Assembly: GCF_020497125.1 (NCBI RefSeq)
Contig: NC_059077.1
Span: 33,183,340-33,247,339, forward strand
Direction: 5' to 3'
Length of the DNA: 64,000 nucleotides
From: Mauremys mutica
Taxonomy: Eukaryota; Chordata; Testudines; Geoemydidae
The notes under the pieces were generated by a model. That model did not search any database. It was not told the origin of the DNA and saw only the letters and a program-made list of their open reading frames with translations. The translations under genes were made by a program, and so were the position numbers. Shown piece after piece: positions 21,212-31,577 of the stretch (position 1 is the stretch's first letter; every line of letters begins with the position of its first letter).

Positions 21212-21896
21212 TAGGGCTTGGCTACACTTGCGAGTTACAGTGCATTAAAGCAGCCCCGGGCGCCCTAACTCACGACCCGTCCACACTGACAAGGCACTCT
21301 GATTCCATGGCTACAGCACTCCTGGTACTCCCCCTCGGTGAGAAGCATAATCCTTGGTGTGCCTCGGGTAAAATGCCCAAGTGTCAGTGTGAACGAGGTG
21401 TTGCATTACTGCGCTCTGATCTGCCTCTGGAAACGTCCCATAATCCCCTTAAGTCAAGTGGCCACTCTAGTAATTGTTTTGGAATCGCTGCAGGAATGCA
21501 GATATCAAAACAAACCATTTCTATGGAAAGCTGTGTGTGTGAGAGAGAGGTGGGAGGGAGGGGAGATCTGCTGCTGTCTGAACTTACAAGACAGCATGCT
21601 GACATGCTCTCAGCCCCCCCAAAAACCCCTCTCTCTCCTCCACATACACACAACACACTTCCTGTCACACTCCACCCCACCCTACCCCATTTGAAAAGCA
21701 CATTGCAGCCACTTGCATGCTGGGATAGCTACCACAATGCATTACTCTCTGTGGCCGCTGCAAGTGCCGCAAATGTGGCCATGCCAGTGCGCTTGCAGCT
21801 GTCAGTGTGGACAGATTGCAGTGCCTTCCCTACTGCACTCTACGAAGGCTTGTTTAACTCAAAGCACTCTACATTTGCAAGTGTAGCCATGACCTC
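21212..21896. mobile_element. MITE with GGCTACACTTGC ends
   Basis: The ends TAGGGCTTGGCTACACTTGC and TTGCAAGTGTAGCCATGACC pair as inverted repeats. Relatives lie at 24497-24786 and 52784-53588. The 198-codon plus-strand frame inside (21307-21903) is noncoding in appearance. It is low-complexity with no domain. Confidence 0.8.
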
Positions 21897-22290
21897 AAAG
21901 TAGCCTAAGGGCAGCTGGTGGATATCCCAGCTGGACAGTTACGGACAGATTTTGTCTCCTGTGCACTGCTTAACTGGTGCTATTGAACCTGATAATCAGT
22001 GACCGAGTCACACCAGAACAGCATTCCAGCATCTTTTTGAGTGGCAGCATAGCATTCTGCCTCCCTGTTCCTGAAGGAGAAGAGGTGGAAGAGGCAAGGG
22101 CAGCATTTCCTCACACTGTTTCCTCCACCTCTTCTACTTCCAGGTCTGCTCTGGAAGAAGAGATGGTCGCTCAGTAACAATCTCTCCTTTCCGAGCAGGT
22201 AGCTGTGCCCAGGGGGTGCCCCTCAGAGTTTGGACTCATCTCTCTTTCCAGAGCAGGGAGATGGGTCTGGGGAGTTCTGGCACTCTTTAA

Positions 22291-22307
22291 AAAAAAAAAA
22301 AAAAAAA
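22291..22307. repeat. Poly-A run
   Basis: About 17 consecutive A residues. It could be the tail of a retroposed sequence, but nothing upstream identifies one. Confidence 0.7.
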
Positions 22308-22484
22308 GGACTTGAGCACTGCTTATTATAAAAGATAATCTGGCCCCATATTTTTATTTTAAAAATTACAATTTAGTATAAATCTGTACCCAAGAATAGG
22401 TCTTGTTTCAGAGCTTTAGGAAGCTTCACTCCCAGAAAACATCTCCTGGAACCTGTGCTCTAACTCCACTTCCTACATTAGGTA

Positions 22485-22780
22485 TTAGGTTTGGTCTACA
22501 CTTGAAAGTTATATTGGCAGAGCTAAGTCAGTCAGGGATGTGACAAAAACACACCCCTGAACAACTTAGCTATGCAGACATAACCCCCCAGTGTAAATAT
22601 AGCTATGTTGACAGAAGACTGCTTCTGTCAACATAGCTAATGTTGTTAAGGGAGGTGGTGTTCCTATAGTGAGGGAAAAAACCCCTCTTTTGGAGTAGGC
22701 TGTGTACACTATGGGGCTCTGCCAGCATAGTTATGCCTTGCCGAAATAGCTATAGTCTCCATAGTTTAGACATACCCTTA
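22485..22780. mobile_element. MITE with GTCTACACTT / GTTTAGACATACCC ends
   Basis: Left ttaggtttggtctacacttg and right tagtttagacatacccttag are inverted relatives. An internal hairpin, tatgttgacagaagactgct followed by tctgtcaacatagc, is clear. It is short and has no coding capacity. Confidence 0.65.
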
Positions 22781-23874
22781 GAAAAATCCTGTCCCCTGTC
22801 TGGTGCTTGAACTCTCTAGCCACATCTACACTTGAGTGTTTTGGTATTAACGGCACTCAGTCACCATCTGGCTTCTGCCGAAGCAGTGGTTAAAGTGTGA
22901 GACTTGTCTCTGTTAATGTAATGAGAGCAAAATAAAGATGTAGATTGCTCTGTCCCTGCTGTTTCCAGGCTATCTAGAGATGGGGGTAGGGAGAATGTGC
23001 TAGTCTGTCTACTCCTGAATAACACTGGCTTCCTGAAAATGCATATGACACGTACTTTGCTTGGCTAGCCTTTTTAAATGTCCAGGAAATAGCATAACTG
23101 ATGCTGCAGGGCTAGCAGCCTTTTTGGTTGACATATTCTACCTGCTTCCTTGGGTAGGCACAAAATGGGACTATCAGTGCTATCTCTTATATAGCACCAG
23201 GACAGTTTGAACATATAGCTTGGAAAAGCCCTCAATAATTTCAGGTGCATTGTGCCTTTGCCCACATGCCAGCTGCCATTGTGAATTTCTCAACCTCAAA
23301 CATACAGTATATCTCACTGAATGATAACTGCTTAGAATTACAGCTGTCATAGAGTAATATCCACTTTATTATTCACAGTGAGCAGAGCTCTCACCTGCAC
23401 TGTCTCACCTGCACTGTCTGCTCCAGTAAGCTCTTCACAGAGATAGAAAAGTTAATTCATAAGTTTTGCTGCTATTTACCCTCATCCCTAGACTTCAGCA
23501 AAATCTTGTTCCACCAGTCACTGGAGGATGGTCCTGGCATGAGCACAGGAAAAAATCCAATAATGGTCCATAATGAGCAGGCATCCAAGCCAGTTCTGAA
23601 CAAGGTAGCAGAAGCCAGAGCCCCTTTTCTTCAGTGACTGCCCTCCAGCAGCAGGAACTCCCTCTACTATTGTCTGTCAGCCTTGACAGCCATTCAGTTC
23701 TGCATTACCAGTCTTTCCATCAGAAAACGGTAAAGAGATGGCTTAGCTCCTCTGCAATACAGAGGAGCTATTATCCCCTGTTGGGATAATTGAAGAAAAT
23801 GGCAGTGATTAGACAATTCTGGGATAAACCCCTAGTTTTCTCAAATACTCTCTTGGTCCCACAATACCTTTTAG

Positions 23875-24033
23875 CAGGGCTGCCCAGAGGATTCAGGGGG
23901 CCCGGGGCAAAGCAATTTCGGAGGCCCCTTCCATAAAAAAAGATGCAATACTATAGAATACTATATTCTCGTGGGGGCCCCTGTGGGGCCCAGGGCAAAT
24001 TGCCCCACTTGCCTCCCCCTCTGGGCAGCCCTG
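23875..24033. mobile_element. hAT-type MITE, short relative of 7227-7652
   Basis: The ends are CAGGGCTGCCCAGAGG and CTCTGGGCAGCCCTG. CCTTTTAG flanks both sides (23867-23874 and 24034-24041), a perfect 8-base duplication. It is 159 bases and shares the caaattgccccacttgcc phrase with the nested copy at 7227. Confidence 0.95.
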
Positions 24034-24496
24034 CCTTTTAGGGTCTCCTACAAACCCAGATTTCAGGGATGTGTGGTGTTGAGAACTGTGGAATAGATAA
24101 CTCACAGTGGATAGTTGGAGTAAATGCATGCAGATGCACTGAACTATTTCATGAGCAAATGGTGTTATAATTGCCTAGCTGTGAGGTTGAAATGGTGCAG
24201 TGCTCTAACGTAGTCAGACTTTGAGAGCAAAATCATTCCAGTTTTCCAATCTCCCTTATACCACTTTACATTGAAGACTTGCATCCACAAATGGACTTAG
24301 GCACCTAGAAAAAATCACTGGGACAACACTGCAATCCACAAAGCCTGAATTAGGCATGTAGGCTCCCTAGATAATGAATGGGGAGAAAGAGGTGACTTAG
24401 CATGAAATCCACAAAGTCAGCATGCTAGTCAGGAATCTGCTTAAACTAGCCAATGAGAGATGCCCATGAGAGTGGTGTGTCCTGAGCCTTCTGACA

Positions 24497-24786
24497 GAGG
24501 CCATGGCTACACTTGCAAATTTGCAGCGCTGCAGCAGGGTGTGAAAACACACCCTCTCCAGCGCTGCAAATTGCGGCGCTGGAAAGCGCCAGTGTGGTCA
24601 AAGCCCCAGCGCTGGGAGCGCGGCTCCCAGCGCTGTCCGTTATTCCCCACAGGGAGGTGGAGTACAGACAGCGCTGGGAGAGCTTTCTCCCAGCGCTGGC
24701 GCTTTGACTACACTTAGCGCTTCAAAGCGCTGCCACGGCAGCGCTGCCGCGGTAGCGCTTTGAAGTGCAAGTGTAGCCTCAGCCAG
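24497..24786. mobile_element. MITE with GGCTACACTTGC ends and GCGCTG core
   Basis: Left GAGGCCATGGCTACACTTGC pairs with right TGCAAGTGTAGCCTC. The interior is a series of cagcgctg palindromes (for example gcgctgggagcgcggctccc), giving high CpG. It is related to the copies at 21212 and 52784. Confidence 0.8.
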
Positions 24787-24889
24787 AGAAAGGCACTGAA
24801 ATCCAGGCTGCAGGGAGGTGCCTACTGATGTTTGTGATTCACTAGTGGGAACTCCTTTTCTTGGAGTCAGGTGGCTTAGGTGTTTAAGT

Positions 24890-25680
24890 CAGAGGTTCTC
24901 AAACTGTGGTCCGCAGGCCACCAGTGGTCCGCAGACAGTTCCCTTTTAGGTGCATGCCTGGGTGTCTGCACATGAGAGAATGAAGGACCACCCACCTACT
25001 TAGTGAAGCCATCCAGATGTGGCTCGAGTAATTAGGTGCCTGGACCCTGGAGAAGATGCACATGTAAGGTGAGGGTGAATGGGGATAGGTGGGAGAGGGC
25101 AGTGGAGTGAGAAGAGGGGGGTAGAAGAAATTTGGGACATGCAAGGCTGTGGTGGCCAAAGAAAGAGATGGCTTTCCCCAGCTCGGGGGCTGCTGCAGCA
25201 GGGGAAGAGACCCCCCCCTCCTTTCCAGCCCCAGCTCGGGGGCTGCCATAACAGGGGAGAGAAGACCCATCCATCACATTAATATCAGTAGGCTTACCTT
25301 TCTAAAATATAAAAGGTAATAATTGGAGATATACCAATCTCCTAGAACTGGAAGGGACTTTGAAAGGTCATCGAGTCCAGCCCCCTGCCTTCACTAGCAG
25401 GACCAATTTTTGCCCCAGATCCCTAAGTGGCCCCCTCAAGGATTGAGCTCACAACTCTGGGTTTAGCAGGCCAATGCTCAAACCACTGAGCTATCCCTGT
25501 GTACTTTTATTGGTAGAACAAAAACATTATGTTTTTTTTTAATATAGCACTTTTATCCAAAGCACTTTACAATAGTCAGCTAACGGTACAAACAACATTT
25601 GGAAAGATCATTAAGTGATCTGCTGAGACCCTCAGCAATTTTCAAGTGGTCTGCAGAAAAAAAAAGTTTGAGAACCACTA
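24890..25680. mobile_element. hAT-type MITE containing a SINE
   Basis: The ends CAGAGGTTCTCAAACTGTGG and AGTTTGAGAACCACTA are inverted. The flanks are GTTTAAGT (24882-24889) and GTCTAAGT (25681-25688), one mismatch. A tRNA-derived SINE is inserted near the right third. No transposase is present. Confidence 0.88.
25320..25498 (-). mobile_element. tRNA-derived SINE with CR1-like tail
   Basis: Read on the minus strand it opens GGGATAGCTCAGTGGTTTG, a clear tRNA-type A box. A degenerate B box follows in gttgtgagctcaatcc. The 3' part, ggactcgatgacctttcaaa through ttctaggagattgg, resembles a CR1 LINE tail. This matches the published turtle Pol III SINE that shares its 3' end with CR1. It is inserted in the hAT at 24890-25680. 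Confidence 0.85.
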
Positions 25681-25859
25681 GTCTAAGTTATTTCTTGTAA
25701 GAATAAGTCAGGCACCTTCCTCACTCCATAAAAATGGCCCAAGAAAGAGGTGTGCTGCCCACTTTATAAGTGGGTTAGAGTGCTCAGCTGCAATGTGGGA
25801 GACCCAAGTCCAATATCCCCTTCTTTAGGAGAAGGAAAAAGAATTTGAAGAGGGGTCTC

Positions 25860-26545
25860 TGGCACAGGGCAGGACTCACCCCTGCAGCGCCTCCTGCTGG
25901 TCATCCAGGGAATTAGCATTTCCAGCTCTGGAGCACCCTCTGCAGGCCAGTATCCCACTTGCCGCTGGGTCTGAGTCCCTCCTGGAAACCGGTGCCCCTT
26001 TCAGGCTGGGGTGCTGCCCCCTGGCAGTACCCCCACAGTTTCTGGGTCTCCCCTTCCCTATTCCCACCTCACCTCAGTATATGGCTACTGCCAATCTTGA
26101 TCTAGCCCCCATTCACTGGGGCAGACTGCAGTGTAAATGCCACTCATCACCAGCAAGGAGGGGTTTGGACCTATTGCCTCTTCCTACCTTTTGGCTGCCC
26201 CTCTACAACCCCAGGACCCTTTCCAGCCTTTAACAGGGCCTGCAGGCGGGGGTGGTTCCAGGCTGGAGCTCCCCCAGCTCCTCTACTCTTCCCCCAGACC
26301 TACTCCACTTTCAGTACTCTGTTCAGTAGCCAGGCCCCTCTCCCTCAGCACACTAGAGAGAGACTCACTTCGCTTCTGGCTTCCTGGCCTTTATAAGGCC
26401 AGCTACGGTCTAACTGGGGCATGGCCCCAGCTGCAGGTGCTTCCCCAATCGGCGAGTCTTTAGCTCACAGCCCCAGCCCTCTCCCAGGACTAGCTTCAAG
26501 CCCTTTCAGGGCAAGAGTGGGTGACCACCACCCTGCTACAGACTC
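25860..26545 (-). repeat. Probable solo LTR
   Basis: On the minus strand it begins TGTAGCAGGGTGGTGGTCAC (about 26541 downward). It contains a TATA-like GGCCTTATAAAGGCC (26389-26403) and ends near ctgcaggggtgagtc at about 25870. The TG start, TATA position and about 680-base length fit an LTR. No internal region is attached. The family is not identified. Confidence 0.5.
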
Positions 26546-27029
26546 CCACACCTCTTAAGTGAGTGTCTGAGCTATGTGCAACTCTGATGTGCGAGCTTCC
26601 TCAGTCTCTCCTGTTGAAGCTGTTCCGCTATGTATAAATATTTAAATAGTCATTGGAACAGAGATAGTAGTGTGAGAATGACTTTATAGCCTGGTGGTTA
26701 GGGTACCCACTGGAGAGATGGAAGGCCTATGGTCTACTCCCCCTATTTATACACAGTGGAACAGCTTCAGCAAGAGAGACTGAGGGATACCCATATCAGA
26801 CTATCCTATAGCTCAATAATCCTATAGTGGTTAATGCACTCTCCTCGCAGGTGGGGGAAAACCCCTGTTAAAATCTTTTCTTCCTTTCAGGCAGTGAGGA
26901 GAATTGAACTTGAGTCTCCCCATACCAGCTGAGTGGGCTAAAAATTATAAGGTAGCTAACAGTATTACAACCTCCTTTGAGCATGGCTATAGGTTTGTGA
27001 CTCATGGGTGATACAGATGGAGGAGAATC

Positions 27030-28150
27030 CATAGGCGCTGACACCGTGGATGCTCTGGGGCTGGACCACCCATGGGGAAAAAATGGTGGGCACTGAGCAC
27101 ACACCCACAGCCTCGCTATCAGCTCCACCCCCACCCCCAGTGTTTCTCGCTTGCCGACAGGCCCCACAAATCAGTGCCTCCCCCTCCCTCCTCGTGCTGC
27201 CCGCCTGCCACAATCAGCTGTTTCGCGGTGTGCAGGTGGCTAGGGGGCAGGGAGGAGGAGGGGGATGTGGTTTGCTCATGGGAGGGGGCAGAACTGGGAG
27301 GGAAGAGGCAGGACAGACCCTGGGGGGAAGGGGTGGAGTGGGAGTGAGGCCTGGGGCAGTGCTAGGGTTGCCAACTTTCTAATCACACAAAACCGAACAT
27401 CCTAGCCCTGCCTTTCCCTGAGGCCCCACCCCTTCTCTAAGGCCCCGCTCCCTACATTCCCCCTCCTTCGGTGGCTTGCTGTCCCCTTCCCCCACTCACT
27501 TCCACTGGGCTGGGGTAAGAGTTTGGGAGGGGGTGAGGGCTCAGGCTCTGGGTGCAGGATCTGGGGTGGGTCTGAGGATGAGGGGTTTGGGGTGTTGGGG
27601 GGGCTCTGGGTTGGGGGGCTCAGGGCTGGGGCAGGGGGTTGGGGCACGGGTTTACCTTGGGCAGCTCCTGGTCAGAAGCGCAATGGGGCTAAGGCAGGCT
27701 CCCTGCCTGTCCTGGCTTCGTGCTGCGCCCCAGAAGCAGCCAGCAACAGGTCCAGCTCCTAGGCAGAGGGGCCAGGAGGCTTTGCGTACTGCTCTCACCC
27801 GCAGGCACAGCCCCCACAGCTACCATTGGCTGTGGTTCCCAGTCAATGGGAGTGTGGAGCCGGTGCTCGGAGTGGGGGCAGTGCATGGAGCCCCGGGGAC
27901 TCCCCACCTAGGAGTTGGACCTGCTGGCCACTTCCGAGGTGCAGTGCGGTGCCAGGACAGGTAGGGATTAGCCTGACTTAGACCTGCAGCACCACTGACT
28001 GGACTTTTAACGGCCCGATCGACAGTGCTGACTGGAGCCGCCAGGGTCCCTTTTCGACTGGGCGTTCCGGTCGGAAACCAGACACCTGGCAACACTAAGC
28101 AGAGCTGGGGGTCAAGCACCCCCTGGCACTTTGGAAAGTCAGCGCCTGTG
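27030..28150. mobile_element. hAT-type MITE, long relative of 14843-15249
   Basis: The ends CATAGGCGCTGACACC and AAAGTCAGCGCCTGTG are inverted. The flanks GGAGAATC (27022-27029) and GGAGAACC (28151-28158) differ once. About 735 bases of the interior (27363-28097) are another element. Confidence 0.9.
27363..28097. mobile_element. GC-rich MITE nested in 27030-28150
   Basis: The ends TAGGGTTGCCAACTTTC and GACACCTGGCAACACTA form imperfect inverted repeats. The interior resembles the low-complexity filler of the hAT at 1213 (shared phrases gaggggtttggggt and cctgtcctggc). Several chance frames up to 162 codons lie here without a domain. Its target duplication is not clear. Confidence 0.65.
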
Positions 28151-29440
28151 GGAGAACCTATCTTCCCTGGTTTGTGGATCACTTGGGGGCTTATGTGGAG
28201 ATGGGCATCTGGATACCTGTAGAGAGGAACCAGTGTGTGTGCCCACATGCAGAAATGTACATACCTAGAGAACTTTTACTGTAAAAATGTCGGTGCTGAG
28301 TGAGTTTAGGCGCCTGCAGGGTTAGGCAACAACTGAGCAGTAGTTTTGTGGATTCCAGTGGAGCCTATAACTGGGATTTAGGCACCTAAGTACCTTTTTT
28401 ACTGCCTGTGGTTGATAATGTTTTCTCAAAGGTCAGTTGCAAAATACTAGGCTTTTGCCAAGGTGTTTTTGTTGTTATTGTTGTTAATTCTTATAATGAA
28501 TAAAGGCACTTGCCTTGCTTGATGCAAAATGGCTAGAGGATGCAGCACCATCTTGTTAACTTTAGCCCAGTAGTTAGGGCATTCACATGGGATGTCAGAG
28601 ACCCAAGTTCAATTCTTCTCCTGCTTGATGGGGAGTAAGGATTTAAACAGAGATCTTCTATCTCACAAGGGCATACTCTAACCACCCAGCTATGGGATAT
28701 TTTGTTGAAGCTATTCCACTGTGGATAACTAACAAAAAAGTGATTAGAACAGGGAGAGGGAATCCTGAGTCTTCTACCAGGAAGGAGGGTTCCCTGACCA
28801 GCAGGCTATAGAGTCATTCCCCCTCTTTCTCTTGCCTAGTGACAGTTCCATTGTGGATACTTAAATAGGTATTGGTCTAGAAAGAGTGAAAGGGAAATGA
28901 CTCTGAAGCTTGCTGGTTAGGGAGAGAATGAGGTAAGCTTGCATCAGAACATCCAATAGCTCAGGGATTAGTGCACCTCTCTTAAGCGGTGTGGGAAACC
29001 TCTGTGTAAATTCTTTCTCCATCCTATGCAGAGAAGGGAACTGAACCTGGGTCTTGCACATCCCAGATGAGTGCTCTAACCATTGGGCTAAAAATTATCT
29101 CATGAGCTCTGCTACCTCTCCCCAGATTTTGAATGGGACTTGATCTGGTAGGTGGTCTCTGAGAGAACACCCATTGATCAACCCTATATGTGAGACAGGG
29201 GTTAGTCTGCCAATGTTCCCCCAATTTGTGGATTGCTCTGGGGCTTGGGCAGGAGGTAGGCATCCGAGAGCAAAAACACTGGTGCTGTGGGAAATTCACC
29301 CTGAAAATGTAGGCACTGAGAGAGTTTAGATGCCTATAAGGTTTCGTGGGGGTTTTGTGGATGTCAGGGGAGCCTAAAACTGGGGTTTAGATGCCTAAGC
29401 CTGAGGTTTAGGCACCTATGTATCTCTGTGGATCAGGGCT

Positions 29441-30049
29441 ACAGTTCCTTATGAGCTCCCTACTATTTCTTGCACAGTGATGCAGAGGACTCCTTGCACA
29501 GTAACAGCTCCTTGCACAGTGACAAAGAACATTGAGAGTCTATAATTGCAGTAATCTTTCCAACATGTTGCACATGCTCTGCAGCACAAGCATATACAGA
29601 GCTGACCAGTGATCCCCTCCACCACTTGTGCATTGACACTGTCATACATAGAATCATAGAATATCAGAGTTGGATAATGCTCCTCGGACAATGACTCCCC
29701 CTGCCCACGCAACCTATGTACAGTAACCCATTCACAGCTATTTGTAGTGACGTTTCTACTTTTAGTGATAGAAATCTCTTGTACTCTGGCACACATACAC
29801 CCAGAAACATTGTATTTGCACATTTTCTCCTTCTCTCTCACAAACTGTACAATGACCTTCTCCAGACCACCAGCACTGCACAGTGTCACACGGGGCAAGG
29901 GCTGTCTCTCTGCTTTGAACAGCACCTAGCACAGTGGAGGTCCTGGTCCCTGGCTGGGGCCATAGCTCGATGCTTATACAAATAACACAATACGGTGACC
30001 CGCAGCCCATTACATAGCGAGACATACAGCTCTGCCTGCCCACCGCCCC
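29441..30049. other. Intergenic flank of the DDX4 promoter
   Basis: It contains a short degenerate series of ctccttgcacagtgac-like units (29485-29530) and the CR1 tail. The 158-codon minus-strand frame here has no recognisable domain and runs across the CR1 fragment. I do not call a gene. Confidence 0.4.
29640..29690 (-). mobile_element. CR1 3'-end fragment
   Basis: The phrase agaatcatagaatatcagag, then ttgga, is the complement of a CR1 3' end with its ATTCTATGATTCT tail. Only about 45 bases remain. Confidence 0.7.
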
Positions 30050-30760
30050 CGAGCTCCTCGCCAGACACTGCGCCTAGCCCCCCGAGCCCCTGGACCGGCC
30101 CTGGAGCCCTGCCAGCTCGCGGCTCAGCCTTAGACTAACACAAAGCCAGCACCACGTGCACAAACTCAAACTCAGGGCTGAGAGTGACTCACACCCTCTA
30201 GCAGCGCTCCGCGCCCAGGGCGCTACGGTGCTGCGTTCCCATTGGTGGGTGGGCGTGGCACGTGACACAAAGACGGGGCGCTGCGCGGCGGTTGGTAGGT
30301 AGCGGCACGTGCTGCGGCTGCTGAGTGTAAGAAGCCTCGTTGTAGGGGCGCGCGCAGCCTTTGTGGCGCGTGACGGCTTGTGCGGCGTGGAGCGGAGGAG
30401 GTGAGAGGGAGCGGGGTCGATAGCTTCCCTAAGGCAGCGGGCGGCGTTTGGGTGGGAAGCCCCGCGGAAGGGAGCTGGGCGGCGGCCCGCCCGGGCCAGC
30501 AACTAGTGGGAAGTCCGGAGGGAGAGCGTAGAAGACATGGGGCACCGCGGAGAAGAGCTTGTGGGCGGCCGGGAAGGGCGATTCCGGGTTGGAGGAGGTG
30601 TGGGACTCATGCGGTGCTGCGGGTGGTGGCGGGTCTGGGCTTTACAGGCTCTTCCAGTCCTGGTTCGGCTCAGGGACCTCGCGGCCCCTCTGTCGGCTCT
30701 GCCTGGCCGCGGCCGCCAGTAACAAGGTCTTGCCCTCTCCGCGCAGATTGAGAGCCTGCA
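30050..30760 (+). promoter_or_regulatory. DDX4: CpG-rich promoter region of DDX4
   Basis: CpG density rises sharply here and continues through the first intron to the ATG exon. Three perfect CACGTG E-boxes are visible at 30153-30158, 30259-30264 and 30306-30311. A reversed CCAAT box (ATTGG) lies at 30241-30245 and a CRE-like TGACG at 30371-30375. No clear TATA box is present. DDX4 promoters in mammals are CpG-rich and methylated in somatic tissues. Whether that holds here is inference. The transcription start is probably between about 30310 and 30390. Confidence 0.7.
30330..30400 (+). other. DDX4: DDX4 noncoding exon 1 (3' end defined by donor)
   Basis: GCGGAGGAG at 30392-30400 is followed by gtgaga, a good donor, about 345 bases before the acceptor of the ATG exon. 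Vertebrate DDX4 genes have a short 5' UTR first exon, which fits. The 5' boundary given is an estimate, because nothing in the sequence fixes the transcription start. No coding capacity is claimed. Confidence 0.55.
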
Positions 30761-30834
30761 GCATGGGAGATGAGGACTGGGACACCGAGATCCAGGACCG
30801 CGTGGCATCCTTCGTTCCAGACTTCCAGCAGCTG
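30747..30834 (+). CDS. DDX4: DDX4/VASA exon 2, start codon and N-terminal residues
   Basis: DDX4 is the germ-line DEAD-box RNA helicase of nuage and chromatoid bodies, needed for piRNA amplification and germ-cell development. The exon follows a strong acceptor (ctctccgcgcag ending at 30746). The ATG at 30763-30765 starts MGDEDWDTEI, near-identical to the start of vertebrate VASA proteins (MGDEDW). It then encodes a short acidic, hydrophobic stretch ending FQQL. I end the exon at 30834, where CTG is followed by gtacga, which leaves phase 0 and joins cleanly to the next exon. The frame stays open past this donor to a TAA ending at 30918, so intron retention would give a 52-residue protein. The donor is only fair in quality, so the exon end is slightly less certain than the start. 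Confidence 0.88.
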
Positions 30835-31577
30835 GTACGAGACCATGAAATTGAGGCAAAGGGAGGCTGGGTCCCGGTTACACTTCAGCTTGCCCTGCAC
30901 AAGCTCTTTATAACCTAAACCCCGGCCAGGGGGGAGACAAACACGATCACATATGCCTCTTCCCTTGCATTGCAGTGATAGACTGGTGGTAGACGACTGT
31001 GTTAGAGGCCAAGGTTTTATGGAACGACAAAGGAGTATTTATCTAGATTTCCTAAGTGTGTGTTAGTAGGGAGAGACTTTTTCTAATCTTTATACCATGT
31101 TTGCCATGACTTGTGTAAATAAAATACTCTTATCCTTCTAGTCTCTCAGAAGTGCTGAGAAAATGTTCCTGCTGAGCATGTCAAGTTCCTTCCTCTTGAT
31201 CTCTGTTGGATTCCTGTCTCTTTAACAACTTGACTTTGTCTATAAGCAGGGTACCTACCCAATCCTGCTTGCTCAATCTTTTGTTTTAGTTCCTCTGTTC
31301 TTTCTTGTGCTGTCCTTCCCAATAATACCAGTTTACTGTTCCCTTCATTTCTGATTTTTCAGCTTTTTCTCCAGAGACGTTTACTTCTGTACTTGGAACA
31401 GTCTCTCTTTCCATTCACCACAAGTGTCTTATTTCTTTGTCGTAAACCCACTTTTCTCAGAAGTCCTTACCTTCATTTTTGTCATCCATTCTCTCACAGT
31501 CCATTACTTCAATCGCTGAATTTTGTCTTTCAAATTTTCACTGTATGCTCACAGCACTTGGACACCATAGTGATTAG

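Larger units (their letters stand above)
24281..29437. mobile_element. Composite about 5-kb repeat block with degenerate inverted ends and tRNA-like modules
   Basis: The left end ATCCACAAATGGACTTAGGC and right end TAGGCACCTATGTATCTCTG plus TGGATCAGG are imperfect inverted repeats. Similar subterminal phrases (tttgtggatt, tttaggcacctaag) recur at 28340-28400 and 29350-29400. Remnants between the insertions repeat tRNA-like pieces, for example tagttagggcattcaca followed by gacccaagttcaattc (28568-28617). At least four separate transposons are inserted in it (24497, 24890, about 25860, 27030). Whether it was one element or a pile of several is not certain. Confidence 0.45.

Noticed and set aside
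21307..21903. A 198-codon plus-strand frame
   Set aside because: It coincides with the MITE at 21212-21896 and runs into its terminal repeat. No recognisable protein feature is present.
25488..25498. Possible functional tRNA gene
   Set aside because: Only a degenerate tRNA-like head followed by a LINE-type tail is present. It is a SINE, and no cloverleaf with acceptor stem can be formed.
29449..29925. A 158-codon minus-strand frame upstream of DDX4
   Set aside because: It crosses a CR1 3'-end fragment and degenerate gcacagtgac units, and shows no domain.
30380..30859. Frames over 100 codons around the DDX4 promoter on both strands
   Set aside because: They are produced by the CpG-rich promoter and first intron. 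Only the MGDEDW frame from 30763 has family similarity, and it ends at the splice donor.
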